Shown here piece by piece: positions 8,515 through 17,316 of a DNA stretch of 64,000 nucleotides. Position numbers and translations under genes: made by a program. How positions within the stretch are numbered: position 1 is the stretch's first letter; every line of letters begins with the position of its first letter. The notes beneath the pieces were generated by a model. The model had not been told where the DNA came from. It worked only from the letters and a program-made list of their open reading frames with translations, and ran no database searches. This stretch comes from Gallibacter intestinalis (GTDB lineage: Bacteria > Bacillota > Clostridia > Peptostreptococcales > Anaerovoracaceae): NCBI RefSeq assembly GCF_014982745.1, contig NZ_JADCKA010000001.1, forward strand, positions 1 through 64,000, given 5' to 3'.

Positions 8515-10272
8515 CTATAAACCTTTTACCATCTTAACCCATATATCGGAAGAAGCATCCGAAGGCATATTCCAGTGAGCAGGTGAAAGATCAACTGTTC
8601 CTACTCTCGGGCTGTCCGGGGAGCAGCTTCTCTTAAACTGCTGAGTAAAGAAGCGTCTGTAGAAGGTTTCCAGCCATTTTTTGATGTATTCTTCGTCGTA
8701 TTTATCCTCAAAGGCTTTGCATGCCAGGAAGAATAATTTCTCCGGTGTGGCTCCGTATCTTACTGTATGGTAAATGAAAAAGTCATGAAGCTCGTAAGGT
8801 CCTAATTTGTCCTCGGTTTTCTGAGTCATATTGCCTGCTTCATCAGGAGGGAGCAGCTCCGGTGAAATAGGAGTATCAAGAATATCCTCAAGAGTTTTTG
8901 CCAGTAAGTCGTTATCCTTGGAAAACTCAGGATCCTCTTTAAGTTTTACATCTATAACCCATCTTACGATATCCTTTATGGCCGATTTTGGGACTCCAGC
9001 ATTTACTCCGTACATGGAAATGTGGTCTCCGTTAAATGTACACCATCCTAGGGCTTCTTCGCTGAGATCTCCTGTTCCAACTACGATGCCGCCTTCTTTA
9101 TTGGCGATATCCATAAGTATCTGTGTTCTTTCTCTGGCCTGGGCATTTTCATATGTAACGCTGTGGTCGTTTATATCGTGGTCGATGTCCTTAAAATGCT
9201 GTGTGACAGAATCTACAATGGAGATTTCTCTGACGGTGGCTCCTGTGCTCTTCATCATAGCAAGGGCGTTGTCATAGGTTCTGTCAGTTGTACCGAATCC
9301 CGGCATGGTTATGGCAATTATGTCTTCTGCAGGCATTCCCAGCTTTCTGTGGGCATATGCGCATACTAATAGGGCTAAAGTGGAATCTAGTCCGCCGGAA
9401 ATTCCAACAACGCTTTTTTTGGCATGGATTGCCGCAAGTCTCTTTGCCAAAGCAGATGACTGGATTTCAAATATTTCGCGACAGTTTGATGCCAGCAATT
9501 CTGGATCATCGGGACGGAACGGTGCCGGTGAAACTTTTCTTTCAAGCTCAGGACCTTCCCACATGTGTACAGTGTCGATAGGCTCCGCTTCGGAAATGTC
9601 TATACCTTCATCGTCAAAATCGTCGCTTGTGATTCTTTCGTGAAGAATAAGCTCGGTGTCCACATCGCAGATTATCATGTTATCCGCATCAAATGGCCCG
9701 TTTTCAACCATTATTTTGCCGTTTTCCGCTATCATAAGTATTCCGTTGGCGGCGGCAAACATTACTATATTTTTGTTCTTGGCACTTGTGATTTTAACCA
9801 GCTCTCTCGTATATGCCATTTGGCCGACTGTTATTTCCTCATCGGAGGTCATCATCTGGATGTGACAGTCATCGTCAAATCCAATGAGAAGTTCATTTTC
9901 ATCGTCCCAAAGTACTAAGTCATCTGTGCCGCAGATAACATCTCCCTTCTGAAATACAGCGTAAGCATCATATACCGTTGAGCCGTGTCTTTCGAAACAT
10001 CCAGCAATAGCCAAAATCTTTGCTTTGCTAAATGTATCCGCCACATCGCCGATGGCTTCCTCCTGCATTCTGCGCAAATGCTCCTGAAAGAACAAATCAC
10101 CGCAGCCTGTTCCCGCAAAAGATTGAGGCGGAAGCAGTATGATGCCTGCTCCTTCTTTTTCGGCTTCCATAATGAGGTTTGCCACAGACATTGTGTTACG
10201 GCCTATATCTCCGTTTACAGAGCGAGGGCAGCCGCAAGCCACTCTGATAAATCCCATATTGTTATCTGTCAT
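8515..10272 (-). CDS. nadE: NAD synthetase with degenerate N-terminal glutaminase domain
   Basis: The C-terminal half is a complete NAD synthetase: the PP-loop motif SGGLDSTLAL near residue 292 and the GTGDLSEEALGWCT segment are intact. It amidates nicotinic acid adenine dinucleotide. The N-terminal nitrilase-like half is only about 285 residues and has lost expected catalytic positions: the usual PELS (catalytic Glu) reads PPQS near residues 48-51, no equivalent of the Lys-containing PKTxLPNY segment is seen, and the ICEDLW nucleophile region is replaced by DDDCHI. It may therefore depend on free ammonia. The start is the ATG at 10272, after GGAGGA; an upstream TTG at 10296 lacks a better site. 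Confidence 0.9.
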   Translation of the reverse strand: MTDNNMGFIRVACGCPRSVNGDIGRNTMSVANLIMEAEKEGAGIILLPPQSFAGTGCGDLFFQEHLRRMQEEAIGDVADTFSKAKILAIAGCFERHGSTVYDAYAVFQKGDVICGTDDLVLWDDENELLIGFDDDCHIQMMTSDEEITVGQMAYTRELVKITSAKNKNIVMFAAANGILMIAENGKIMVENGPFDADNMIICDVDTELILHERITSDDFDDEGIDISEAEPIDTVHMWEGPELERKVSPAPFRPDDPELLASNCREIFEIQSSALAKRLAAIHAKKSVVGISGGLDSTLALLVCAYAHRKLGMPAEDIIAITMPGFGTTDRTYDNALAMMKSTGATVREISIVDSVTQHFKDIDHDINDHSVTYENAQARERTQILMDIANKEGGIVVGTGDLSEEALGWCTFNGDHISMYGVNAGVPKSAIKDIVRWVIDVKLKEDPEFSKDNDLLAKTLEDILDTPISPELLPPDEAGNMTQKTEDKLGPYELHDFFIYHTVRYGATPEKLFFLACKAFEDKYDEEYIKKWLETFYRRFFTQQFKRSCSPDSPRVGTVDLSPAHWNMPSDASSDIWVKMVKGL

Positions 10273-10380
10273 AATTGTCCTCCGTTTCCTAATCAATTAC
10301 CTGTTAATTATATACTATTTTGCCACTTTAGTATATAATCTATTGAGCGGCTGTGTGCCGACGAATGGAGGATTTATCTA

Positions 10381-11337
10381 ATGAAAGAAATATATATATC
10401 AGAAATCGGGGATCGTGAAGTCGTTCAGGACTTTTTTATGGTGAAAAGTGCTGCCATCAGAATCGGCTCAAACAGAAAAGAATACTTCGATATTATGCTG
10501 GGGGATAAAACCGGTGAGATATCGGGAAAGAAATGGGATGTTGCCGGAGAAAGTGAGGAACTTTCTCAAATAAAGGCAGGAGACCTTGTAAAAATAAGGG
10601 CAAATGTTGTGGAATGGAACGGCAGCAAGCAGCTTAGAATAACAAAAATCAGGCTTTCCATGCCAAACGACAACCTTATAATCGGTGATTATATAAGTGC
10701 TGCTCCGGAGGACCCGAAGGAAATGTATGATTACATTTACGAAAGGGCAAGAAATATCGAGGATCAGCAGCTTAAGGATTTGTGCACCGGAATACTTGAG
10801 GAGGAAAGGGATAGACTTCTCTATTATCCGGCGGCAACTAAAAACCATCATGCTCAGCTGGGCGGACTTCTCTATCATATGAAGAGAATGCTTATGAACG
10901 GTGACGGCATCTGCCAAGTGTACGATATACTTGACAGCGACCTGGTTGCCACAGGAGTTATACTCCACGATATGCAGAAACTAAATGAAATTGTATCCAA
11001 CGAGCTTGGCATGGCTTCCGAATATTCCTTTGAAGGAAACATGCTGGGACATCTGGTTATGGGTGTAAGGGAGCTTGATAAAAGGATGACTGACATGGGC
11101 TTTTCCAGAGAAAAGGCGGTAATGATAGAACATATGATACTTTCTCATCATTATGAGCCGGAATTTGGTTCTCCGAAAAGACCGATGTTCCCTGAAGCGG
11201 AAGTTTTACACTTCCTGGATATAATGGATGCAAGGTTGTTTGATATGGAAGATGCCCTCAGGACCACAGAGCCTGGAGAGTTCAGCGATAGAATATGGAC
11301 TCTTGAAAACAGACGAATTTACAAGAAAAAGGATTAA
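10381..11337 (+). CDS. yhaM: 3'-5' exoribonuclease YhaM family (OB-fold plus HD domain)
   Basis: The 318-residue protein has an N-terminal OB-fold nucleic-acid domain (about 12-100) and a C-terminal HD phosphohydrolase domain with HAQLGGLLYHMKRM, the HD pair in ILHDMQK and a later HMILSHHYEPEFGSP. This is the layout of B. subtilis YhaM, which degrades RNA and DNA from the 3' end. It opens a tightly packed group (yhaM-cca-recD2-comF) with gaps or overlaps of only a few bases. Confidence 0.88.
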   Translation: MKEIYISEIGDREVVQDFFMVKSAAIRIGSNRKEYFDIMLGDKTGEISGKKWDVAGESEELSQIKAGDLVKIRANVVEWNGSKQLRITKIRLSMPNDNLIIGDYISAAPEDPKEMYDYIYERARNIEDQQLKDLCTGILEEERDRLLYYPAATKNHHAQLGGLLYHMKRMLMNGDGICQVYDILDSDLVATGVILHDMQKLNEIVSNELGMASEYSFEGNMLGHLVMGVRELDKRMTDMGFSREKAVMIEHMILSHHYEPEFGSPKRPMFPEAEVLHFLDIMDARLFDMEDALRTTEPGEFSDRIWTLENRRIYKKKD

Positions 11338-11341
11338 ACCG

Positions 11342-12637
11342 ATGTTAAAACTGCCGGGATACATAGAAAAAATAATGGCAGAGCTCCGAAAGGAAGGATA
11401 CGCTTGCTTTGTGGTGGGCGGAGCCGTAAGGGATATGATGGCCGGCGAAAAGCCGTGGGACTGGGATCTTGCCACCGACGCGCCATTAGGAAATGTGCTT
11501 AAGATATTTCCCAAGGCGACGGTTATAAGTGAAGAACTTTCCGTGGTTAGGATAAGATCAGCGGAAGATGAAAAAAACGATGAAGCGGATTTGGGATATG
11601 TGGATGTGGCAAGGCTTAGGAAAGAAAAATATGCGCCTGAAAGCTTTGGCATTCCATCGGAAATTATTTTTACTAATAGCATAGAATCTGATCTTGAGCG
11701 CAGAGATTTTACGGTAAATGCCATGGCATGTTCCATTGAGGTGGAACTCATTGACCCCTATGGCGGTGCTGAGGATGTGAGCAAGAGAGTCTTAAAAATG
11801 GTGGGAGAGCCATTGACTAGGCTCGAAGAGGATCCTGTTAGGATATTAAGGGCAATAAGGCTTGTGGCGGAAAGAAACTATAGCTTTAGCGGCAGTTTGC
11901 AAAGGGCTATAGCCGAAAAAGCGGATTTGCTGATTCATATTTCTAAGGACAGAGTAAGGGATGAATTTGTTCGTATTGTAACAGGAGAAAATGCGGCGAA
12001 AGCCATTGAAGTAGCAGAGGACGCCGGTGTCCTGAAATGGATTACGGGAATTGATAAGCCGCTTAAAAGGTTGAAGCCGTTACAGCTGCTGAATCCGAAC
12101 AGCTATTCAAATATATCGGAAAGAAATGCCGCTACTTTGAAAGACTATCGCATATTACTTTCTTTATGTGTGTTTTACAGAAGGTATTTTGAAGAGGATG
12201 CACTTGAAGCCATTGAATATCTTAATTACAGCGGCAAGACAGCAAAGGTTATTAAAGATGCGATAATGACGGGAAACCGTCTTTCAAATATAAGTGACAA
12301 ATTTGAGCTTAAGGAATATATAGCAGAATACGGTTTTGAGTTTTATGACCTTATGGAAGATGTTTTGAGAATCGAAGAAGAGTCAGACAGCAAAGCTGCC
12401 AAAATGCGTAGGGCAAGACTTGAGGCGGCTGCTGAAATTCAAAGAGAAAACGACCCCTTGACGATAAAGGATTTGGCTGTAAATGGCGATGATATAACGA
12501 AGCTTGGTGCCACCGGTAAAACCGTAGGACTGGTGCTGGAGCACCTTGCAAAGCAAGTAAGAAGGAATCCAGAAATAAACGACAGAGAAAAACTTCTCAA
12601 GATAGCTGAGGAAATGATGAAATGGAACTTGAAATAG
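11342..12637 (+). CDS. cca: CCA-adding tRNA nucleotidyltransferase
   Basis: This class II nucleotidyltransferase of 431 residues has GGAVRDMMAG, the metal-binding DWDLATDA, the ERRDFTVNAMA motif and the EEDPVRILRAIR arginine helix. It adds or repairs the 3'-CCA end of tRNA. I place the start at ATG 11342 (MLKLPGYIEK), 4 bp after the yhaM stop; longer in-frame extension into yhaM is not supported by any ribosome site. Its 3' end overlaps recD2 by 16 bp. Confidence 0.9.
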   Translation: MLKLPGYIEKIMAELRKEGYACFVVGGAVRDMMAGEKPWDWDLATDAPLGNVLKIFPKATVISEELSVVRIRSAEDEKNDEADLGYVDVARLRKEKYAPESFGIPSEIIFTNSIESDLERRDFTVNAMACSIEVELIDPYGGAEDVSKRVLKMVGEPLTRLEEDPVRILRAIRLVAERNYSFSGSLQRAIAEKADLLIHISKDRVRDEFVRIVTGENAAKAIEVAEDAGVLKWITGIDKPLKRLKPLQLLNPNSYSNISERNAATLKDYRILLSLCVFYRRYFEEDALEAIEYLNYSGKTAKVIKDAIMTGNRLSNISDKFELKEYIAEYGFEFYDLMEDVLRIEEESDSKAAKMRRARLEAAAEIQRENDPLTIKDLAVNGDDITKLGATGKTVGLVLEHLAKQVRRNPEINDREKLLKIAEEMMKWNLK

Positions 12638-14841
12638 AAGGCGTTATAACCGAAATAATATTTCACAGCGAGGAAAGCGGCTACACTGTAGCCGTTTTTG
12701 AAACGGACAGAGAACAGTTTACCGTTGTGGGAGATATGGTTGGCGTTTCTGCAGGAAGAAGATATCAACTGACGGGACGATTTATCGAGCATAAAAAATA
12801 CGGTGAACAGTTTGCCGTTTCCTTTGCCAGGGAGGTAATGCCTCAGACAAAGGAAGGTATGGAATCCTTTTTAAGCTCAGGAGTTTTAAAAGGCATAGGG
12901 CCAAAAACCGCAGCGGCCATAGTTGAAAGATTTGGAGACAGCACCTTTGAAATAATCGAAAAGGAACCGGGAAGGCTCACGGAGATTCCAGGCATAGGGG
13001 CTAAAAAGGCGGCGGCGGTCTCAGAAGCCCTTATAAGCCACAGGAAATTTGCTGAAATAACTGTTTTTTTGGGACAGTTCGGAATAAAAGCTGAAATGGC
13101 TATGAAACTGTATAAGGTTTACGGCGCCGATACAATTGAGATAATTAGCAGTGATCCCTACCAGCTTACGGAGGATATTTTTGGAATAGGCTTTAAAAAG
13201 GCTGATGCTTTGGCCGAAAAGCTGGGAATTGCAAAGGATGATGAGTCGAGAATTGCCAGCGGTATAAGGTATGTACTTAACAGGTATGCGACCGACGGAG
13301 ATACTTTTGCACCTCAAAGGGAGCTAGAGGAAAAAACCGGTGAGCTTCTCGGCGTTTCCATGGAAAAAATAGAGGATGTTCTGATTGCCATGGCCTTTGA
13401 AACTTCCGTGAGAATTGAAGAACTGGAAGGCCGAAATGTGGTATATCCTATGTATCTATATATGGCAGAACAGGATGTAACCAAAAGGCTGATAGCCCTT
13501 TGCGATGGCAATATAAAGGCTCTGCCTCTGGATACCATGAGCCTTATTCATGAAGCGGAAGCAAGGCAGGGTCTGAAGTTTTCGGAGGAACAGACAAGGG
13601 TTATAAGAAATTGCCTTGTAAACGGGGTGTCGGTTATTACAGGCGGCCCGGGAACGGGAAAAACGACTATTATAAACGGTATACTCAATATACTTGAAAA
13701 CGGCGGTGTTAAAACCGCTTTGGCGGCGCCTACTGGAAGAGCTGCTAAGAGGATGTCGGAGACTACAGGTCATGACGCTTCTACGGTACATAGATTGCTT
13801 GAGTACTATTTTGACAGAGATACTTCTACGATGCGATTTGGAAAAACCGAGGAAGATCCTCTAGATGCAGAGGCGGTCATAGTGGATGAAGCTTCCATGC
13901 TTGACATACTCCTTACCGACGGACTTCTTAAGGCCATAAAGCCGGGGACAAGGCTGATACTTGTAGGGGATGCGGATCAGTTGCCATCGGTGGGGGCTGG
14001 AAATGTGCTTAAAGACCTTATAGAAAGCGAATACATTCATGCGGAAAAGCTCACTAAAATTTTCCGTCAGGCGGCGGAAAGCTATATTGTGGTAAATGCC
14101 CACAGAATAAATAAGGGCGAGGAACCTTACTGCAACGAACAGGGCGGAGACTTCTTTTTTATGTCAAGGAATACAGAAAAGGATACTCTTTCTCTAATTA
14201 AAGAACTTTGCGAAAAAAGACTTGGCAAATATTACCATTTAAATGATATAATACAGGATATACAAGTACTCACCCCTACGAGAAGAGGTCTTTTGGGAAC
14301 CGTAAATCTGAATAGGGAGATTCAAAAGGTCTTAAATCCTGCATCGCCGCTTTTGGCAGAGAAGGAATTCGGTGAGCGAATCTTCCGTGAAAACGATAAA
14401 GTGATGCAGATAAAAAACAATTATGAGCTTACATGGAGACGCATCACGGATATGAGTGAAGGTCAGGGTGTGTTTAACGGCGATATCGGCATGATTGATA
14501 GCATAGACAACGAGGATGGTTATCTCACGGTGGTTTATGATACAGACAGATATGTCAGGTATCCCTTTGATCAGCTGGATGAACTGGAGTTGGCCTATGC
14601 CATGACGGTTCATAAAAGTCAGGGAAGTGAATTTCCTGTGGTGGTTATGCCGATGACATGGGTAAGCCCTATGCTGGCCAGCAGAAATCTGCTGTACACT
14701 GGTGTGACCAGAGGCAAAAGAGCTGTAGTTTTGGTAGGTTCTGAAAAACAAATGCTGACAATGATTGCAAACAACAGGATTAAGGAAAGAAATTCGGGGC
14801 TGGCTATTCGCATTAAAAATCTGGTTTGGAACAGAACATAA
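12622..14841 (+). CDS. recD2: RecD2-type ATP-dependent DNA helicase
   Basis: The 739-residue 5'-3' superfamily 1B helicase has an N-terminal OB-like region, helix-hairpin-helix repeats (GIGPKTAAAIVERFG, PGIGAKKAAAV), Walker A TGGPGTGKTT near residue 345, the DEASMLD Walker B, GDADQLPSVG, and the C-terminal AYAMTVHKSQGSEF motif. RecD2 acts in repair and replication-fork processing without RecBC. It is translated from an ATG inside the end of cca and overlaps comF by 16 bp. Confidence 0.93.
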   Translation: MELEIEGVITEIIFHSEESGYTVAVFETDREQFTVVGDMVGVSAGRRYQLTGRFIEHKKYGEQFAVSFAREVMPQTKEGMESFLSSGVLKGIGPKTAAAIVERFGDSTFEIIEKEPGRLTEIPGIGAKKAAAVSEALISHRKFAEITVFLGQFGIKAEMAMKLYKVYGADTIEIISSDPYQLTEDIFGIGFKKADALAEKLGIAKDDESRIASGIRYVLNRYATDGDTFAPQRELEEKTGELLGVSMEKIEDVLIAMAFETSVRIEELEGRNVVYPMYLYMAEQDVTKRLIALCDGNIKALPLDTMSLIHEAEARQGLKFSEEQTRVIRNCLVNGVSVITGGPGTGKTTIINGILNILENGGVKTALAAPTGRAAKRMSETTGHDASTVHRLLEYYFDRDTSTMRFGKTEEDPLDAEAVIVDEASMLDILLTDGLLKAIKPGTRLILVGDADQLPSVGAGNVLKDLIESEYIHAEKLTKIFRQAAESYIVVNAHRINKGEEPYCNEQGGDFFFMSRNTEKDTLSLIKELCEKRLGKYYHLNDIIQDIQVLTPTRRGLLGTVNLNREIQKVLNPASPLLAEKEFGERIFRENDKVMQIKNNYELTWRRITDMSEGQGVFNGDIGMIDSIDNEDGYLTVVYDTDRYVRYPFDQLDELELAYAMTVHKSQGSEFPVVVMPMTWVSPMLASRNLLYTGVTRGKRAVVLVGSEKQMLTMIANNRIKERNSGLAIRIKNLVWNRT

Positions 14842-15590
14842 AATGTAGCGTGCTAGAAAAAGTTAAAAAGCATTTTATGGAAATCTTGTATCCGGCATAT
14901 CTGTATTGCTTTTGCTGCGAAAGTGTCATAGACAAAAGCAGGGTATACGGTCTTTGTGACAACTGCATTACAAGATTTCGTTGGGCTACGGGAAGAACCT
15001 GTGATAAATGTGGTAAACCCCTTTCGGAAAACAGCATAAGAAATTTATGTGATGATTGTATCGAAAGGAGTCGTTTCTTTGACAGGGGCTTTACCTGCAC
15101 AGGATATGGGCTTTATGAGAGGAGATTAATTTCCGAATTTAAGAAAAAAGGCAAAAGTTATATGGCACAGGCCATCGGAAGAATCCTCCATGACAGAATA
15201 GTAATTACAAATATTTCTTTTGATGTTATAATCCCAATACCGATACATGGGAAAAAGCTAAAAACAAGAGGTTACGACCAAGCGGTGCTTATGGCATTGG
15301 AGCTTTCAAAGCTAACGGGAGTTGCCGCTGACATAAACGCGGTGAAGCGAAGCAAAATGACTGAACCTAATAAGAAGTTAGGTGCTGAGCAAAGAGCGGA
15401 AAACATGAGAGGAGCCTTTGTTGTAACCGAGTCGGGCAAAATAAGACTTAGAGGTAAAGATATCCTCATAGTTGATGATATATATACCACGGGCGCAACT
15501 GTGGATGCCTGTGCAGAAGTTTTGAAAAAAGCCGGTGTCGGTAAGGTGTATGTATTGACCCTAGCATCAGGAACATATTCATTCAAATAA
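14826..15590 (+). CDS. comF: ComF-family phosphoribosyltransferase-like protein
   Basis: The 254-residue protein has an N-terminal zinc-finger-like region with paired cysteines (CFCC, CDNC, CDKCG, CDDC, residues about 20-80) and a C-terminal phosphoribosyltransferase fold with the PRPP loop ILIVDDIYTTGAT. ComF supports DNA uptake in transformable bacteria, and the family also occurs in non-competent Clostridia. The first ATG overlaps recD2; an internal ATG at 14877 is an alternative start. It ends the packed operon, just before the raiA RNA. Confidence 0.87.
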   Translation: MEQNIKCSVLEKVKKHFMEILYPAYLYCFCCESVIDKSRVYGLCDNCITRFRWATGRTCDKCGKPLSENSIRNLCDDCIERSRFFDRGFTCTGYGLYERRLISEFKKKGKSYMAQAIGRILHDRIVITNISFDVIIPIPIHGKKLKTRGYDQAVLMALELSKLTGVAADINAVKRSKMTEPNKKLGAEQRAENMRGAFVVTESGKIRLRGKDILIVDDIYTTGATVDACAEVLKKAGVGKVYVLTLASGTYSFK

Positions 15591-15606
15591 TTCAATAAAG
15601 ATAGTG

Positions 15607-15612
15607 TATAAT
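15607..15612 (+). promoter_or_regulatory. -10 box for the raiA-motif RNA
   Basis: TATAAT sits just before the predicted 5' end of the structured RNA. No strong -35 is evident upstream (AT-rich TTCAAA near 15582). Confidence 0.5.
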
Positions 15613-15614
15613 AG

Positions 15615-15780
15615 TCGTCCGGGTCTGTGGTTGAAAGGCCAAGCCAGCTACGGGCGAAAGGTCCCACGTAAGCTGTACGCAGGGCGGCAGTGATCATGGC
15701 GTAGTTTAGAAGTAAGTCCTCCGGGAAACCCGGGTCAAGGCAGGTGTGGGGGCAAAGACCAGGTCAGCCGGACGGCTATT
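15615..15780 (+). ncRNA. raiA-motif structured RNA
   Basis: A GC-rich non-coding block of about 165 nt lies between comF and hpf. Its ends pair as a long closing stem: ATAGTCGTCCGG (15611-15622) with CCGGACGGCTAT (15768-15779). Internal helices include CCTCCGGG/CCCGGG around 15717-15734. It has its own -10 and is followed by a separate promoter before hpf. The raiA motif is a known large Firmicute and actinobacterial ncRNA class, usually found directly upstream of raiA/hpf and linked in Clostridium to sporulation and aggregation. Assignment rests on position, size and structure; I could not run a covariance model. Confidence 0.78.
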
Positions 15781-15785
15781 GTATA

Positions 15786-15815
15786 TAGACTGTCAAGGGA
15801 ATCTTATGTTATAAT
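15786..15815 (+). promoter_or_regulatory. Likely promoter of hpf
   Basis: TATAAT (15810-15815) lies 18 bp after TAGACT (15786-15791), about 38 bp before the hpf start. Confidence 0.5.
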
Positions 15816-15852
15816 AACAGTAGGAAATTTCATCGCAAAGGAGGGCAATGAA

Positions 15853-16392
15853 ATGAAGGTTATAATAACAAGCAAGAATATTAAGACAAACGATTACATG
15901 AAAGACACAGTGGAGAAAAAAATGCAGAAACTGAGCAAATATTTCTCCGATGATATTAGTGTCAATGTGATGCTCTCTAGTGAAAAGAACCTTGAAAAGG
16001 TTGAAGCTACCATCAAGGCAAAGGGAATGGTGTTCAGAGCTGAAAGCAAATCTGAAGACATCTACAGTAGCATCGATAAGGTTGTGGACAAACTGGCTTC
16101 ACAGATGTCCAGATTTAAAAGCAAACTGGTTAAAAAGCATAAGGGACAGCCTGGCATCAAATTTGAAGAATGGCCAGAACCACCTGCAGCAGAAGCAGCT
16201 GAAGCTGAAGAACTCAATGTTGTAAGAACAAAGAAACTTGAACTTGTACCTCTTACAGTGGATGATGCGATTATGCAGATGGAACTTGTGGGACATAACT
16301 TCTATGTATTTGTAAATGATGAGACAAAAGCTGTAAATGTGGTTTACAAGAGAGAAGAAGGAGATTACGGTCTTCTGGAAACCACATACTAA
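15853..16392 (+). CDS. hpf: Ribosome hibernation promoting factor, long form
   Basis: The 179-residue protein has the N-terminal S30AE domain (1-100, starting MKVIITSKNIKTNDYMKD) and a C-terminal dimerisation domain (about 120-179, with VVRTKKLELVPLTVDDAIMQ). The two-domain length marks long HPF, which pairs 70S ribosomes into inactive 100S dimers in stationary phase. AAGGAGGG precedes the ATG. It lies directly downstream of the raiA-motif RNA. Confidence 0.95.
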   Translation: MKVIITSKNIKTNDYMKDTVEKKMQKLSKYFSDDISVNVMLSSEKNLEKVEATIKAKGMVFRAESKSEDIYSSIDKVVDKLASQMSRFKSKLVKKHKGQPGIKFEEWPEPPAAEAAEAEELNVVRTKKLELVPLTVDDAIMQMELVGHNFYVFVNDETKAVNVVYKREEGDYGLLETTY

Positions 16393-16411
16393 CAATATAA
16401 GTTGGAAAACA

Positions 16412-16436
16412 GGCTGCCGGTCCATGGCCGGCAGCC
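16412..16436 (+). other. GC-rich hairpin between hpf and cdaA
   Basis: A 9-bp perfect stem (GGCTGCCGG / CCGGCAGCC) has a 7-nt loop and no T-run. It may be a weak terminator or an mRNA-stabilising or processing hairpin between hpf and the cdaA operon. Confidence 0.55.
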
Positions 16437-16464
16437 GTAAATGGTAAATGGCAAAAAGGGGAAT

Positions 16465-17316
16465 ATGCAGGAATTTATCAGCAATGTGGCGTCAGGAATC
16501 GGCTTAAATGATATTTTGGATATTGCCGTGGTGGCGTTCATATTTTACAAGTTACTGGATTTTATAAGAGAGAACAGAGCCGGACAGCTGGCAAAGGGTC
16601 TTCTTATAGTTATATTAGCGGCAGGTTTGTCAAACCTGCTCAATTTGTATGCCTTAAGCTGGCTTATCAGAAGCACGCTGGCTGTGGGCGTAATTGCTCT
16701 GGTCGTTATATTCCAGCCGGAGCTTAGAAGGGCGTTAGAGTCTCTGGGGCGAAGCAAATTCTTTAAGGGAAGCCTTTCCAAGGAAGATAAGAGCAAAGCC
16801 CAAGAGATAACTAGAGAGTTTGTGGAGGCCCTTCTTTCCATGTCTGATACTAAGACAGGAGCTTTAATAGTTATTGAAAGACAGACCGCTCTTACAGATA
16901 TATGTGAGACCGGCACAGAAATAGATTCGAAGGTTACAGCTCAGCTCATAGGAAATATTTTCTACGAGGGGGCTCCTCTTCATGACGGTGCAGTGATAGT
17001 GAGAGGCGACAGACTTCACAGCGCAGGTTGTGTGCTACCTCTTACATCGAACCAGAACCTACCTAAGGAACTGGGAACCCGTCACAGAGCGGGCATCGGA
17101 ATAACCGAAGTCTCCGATGCTATTTCTCTGATTGTTTCCGAGGAAACAGGAATAATATCCATGGCAAGGGACGGCAAGCTTACCAGATACATGGACGGCA
17201 AGGATGTAGAAAAGGTGCTGCTGGACTGCTATTTCGGAAACGATACCGACGACATAATCAGCAAGGCCAAATCGGCCTTTGACAAGATAGGAGGCTCAAA
17301 GGATGCTCCAAAATAA
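16465..17316 (+). CDS. cdaA: Diadenylate cyclase CdaA
   Basis: This membrane-bound enzyme makes c-di-AMP from two ATP. Three N-terminal hydrophobic segments (about 1-85) precede the DAC domain, which has the catalytic DGA (in PLHDGAVIV) and RHR (in GTRHRAGIG) motifs. The start at ATG 16465 is chosen because AAAAGGGGA precedes it; an in-frame ATG at 16441 has no site. It overlaps cdaR by 14 bp and is followed by glmM and glmS, the conserved Firmicute arrangement linking c-di-AMP and cell-wall precursor synthesis. Confidence 0.95.
   Translation: MQEFISNVASGIGLNDILDIAVVAFIFYKLLDFIRENRAGQLAKGLLIVILAAGLSNLLNLYALSWLIRSTLAVGVIALVVIFQPELRRALESLGRSKFFKGSLSKEDKSKAQEITREFVEALLSMSDTKTGALIVIERQTALTDICETGTEIDSKVTAQLIGNIFYEGAPLHDGAVIVRGDRLHSAGCVLPLTSNQNLPKELGTRHRAGIGITEVSDAISLIVSEETGIISMARDGKLTRYMDGKDVEKVLLDCYFGNDTDDIISKAKSAFDKIGGSKDAPK

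Noticed and set aside
15615-15780. SRP RNA, RNase P RNA or tmRNA
   Set aside because: None of their conserved cores is visible, and the location before hpf fits the raiA motif better.
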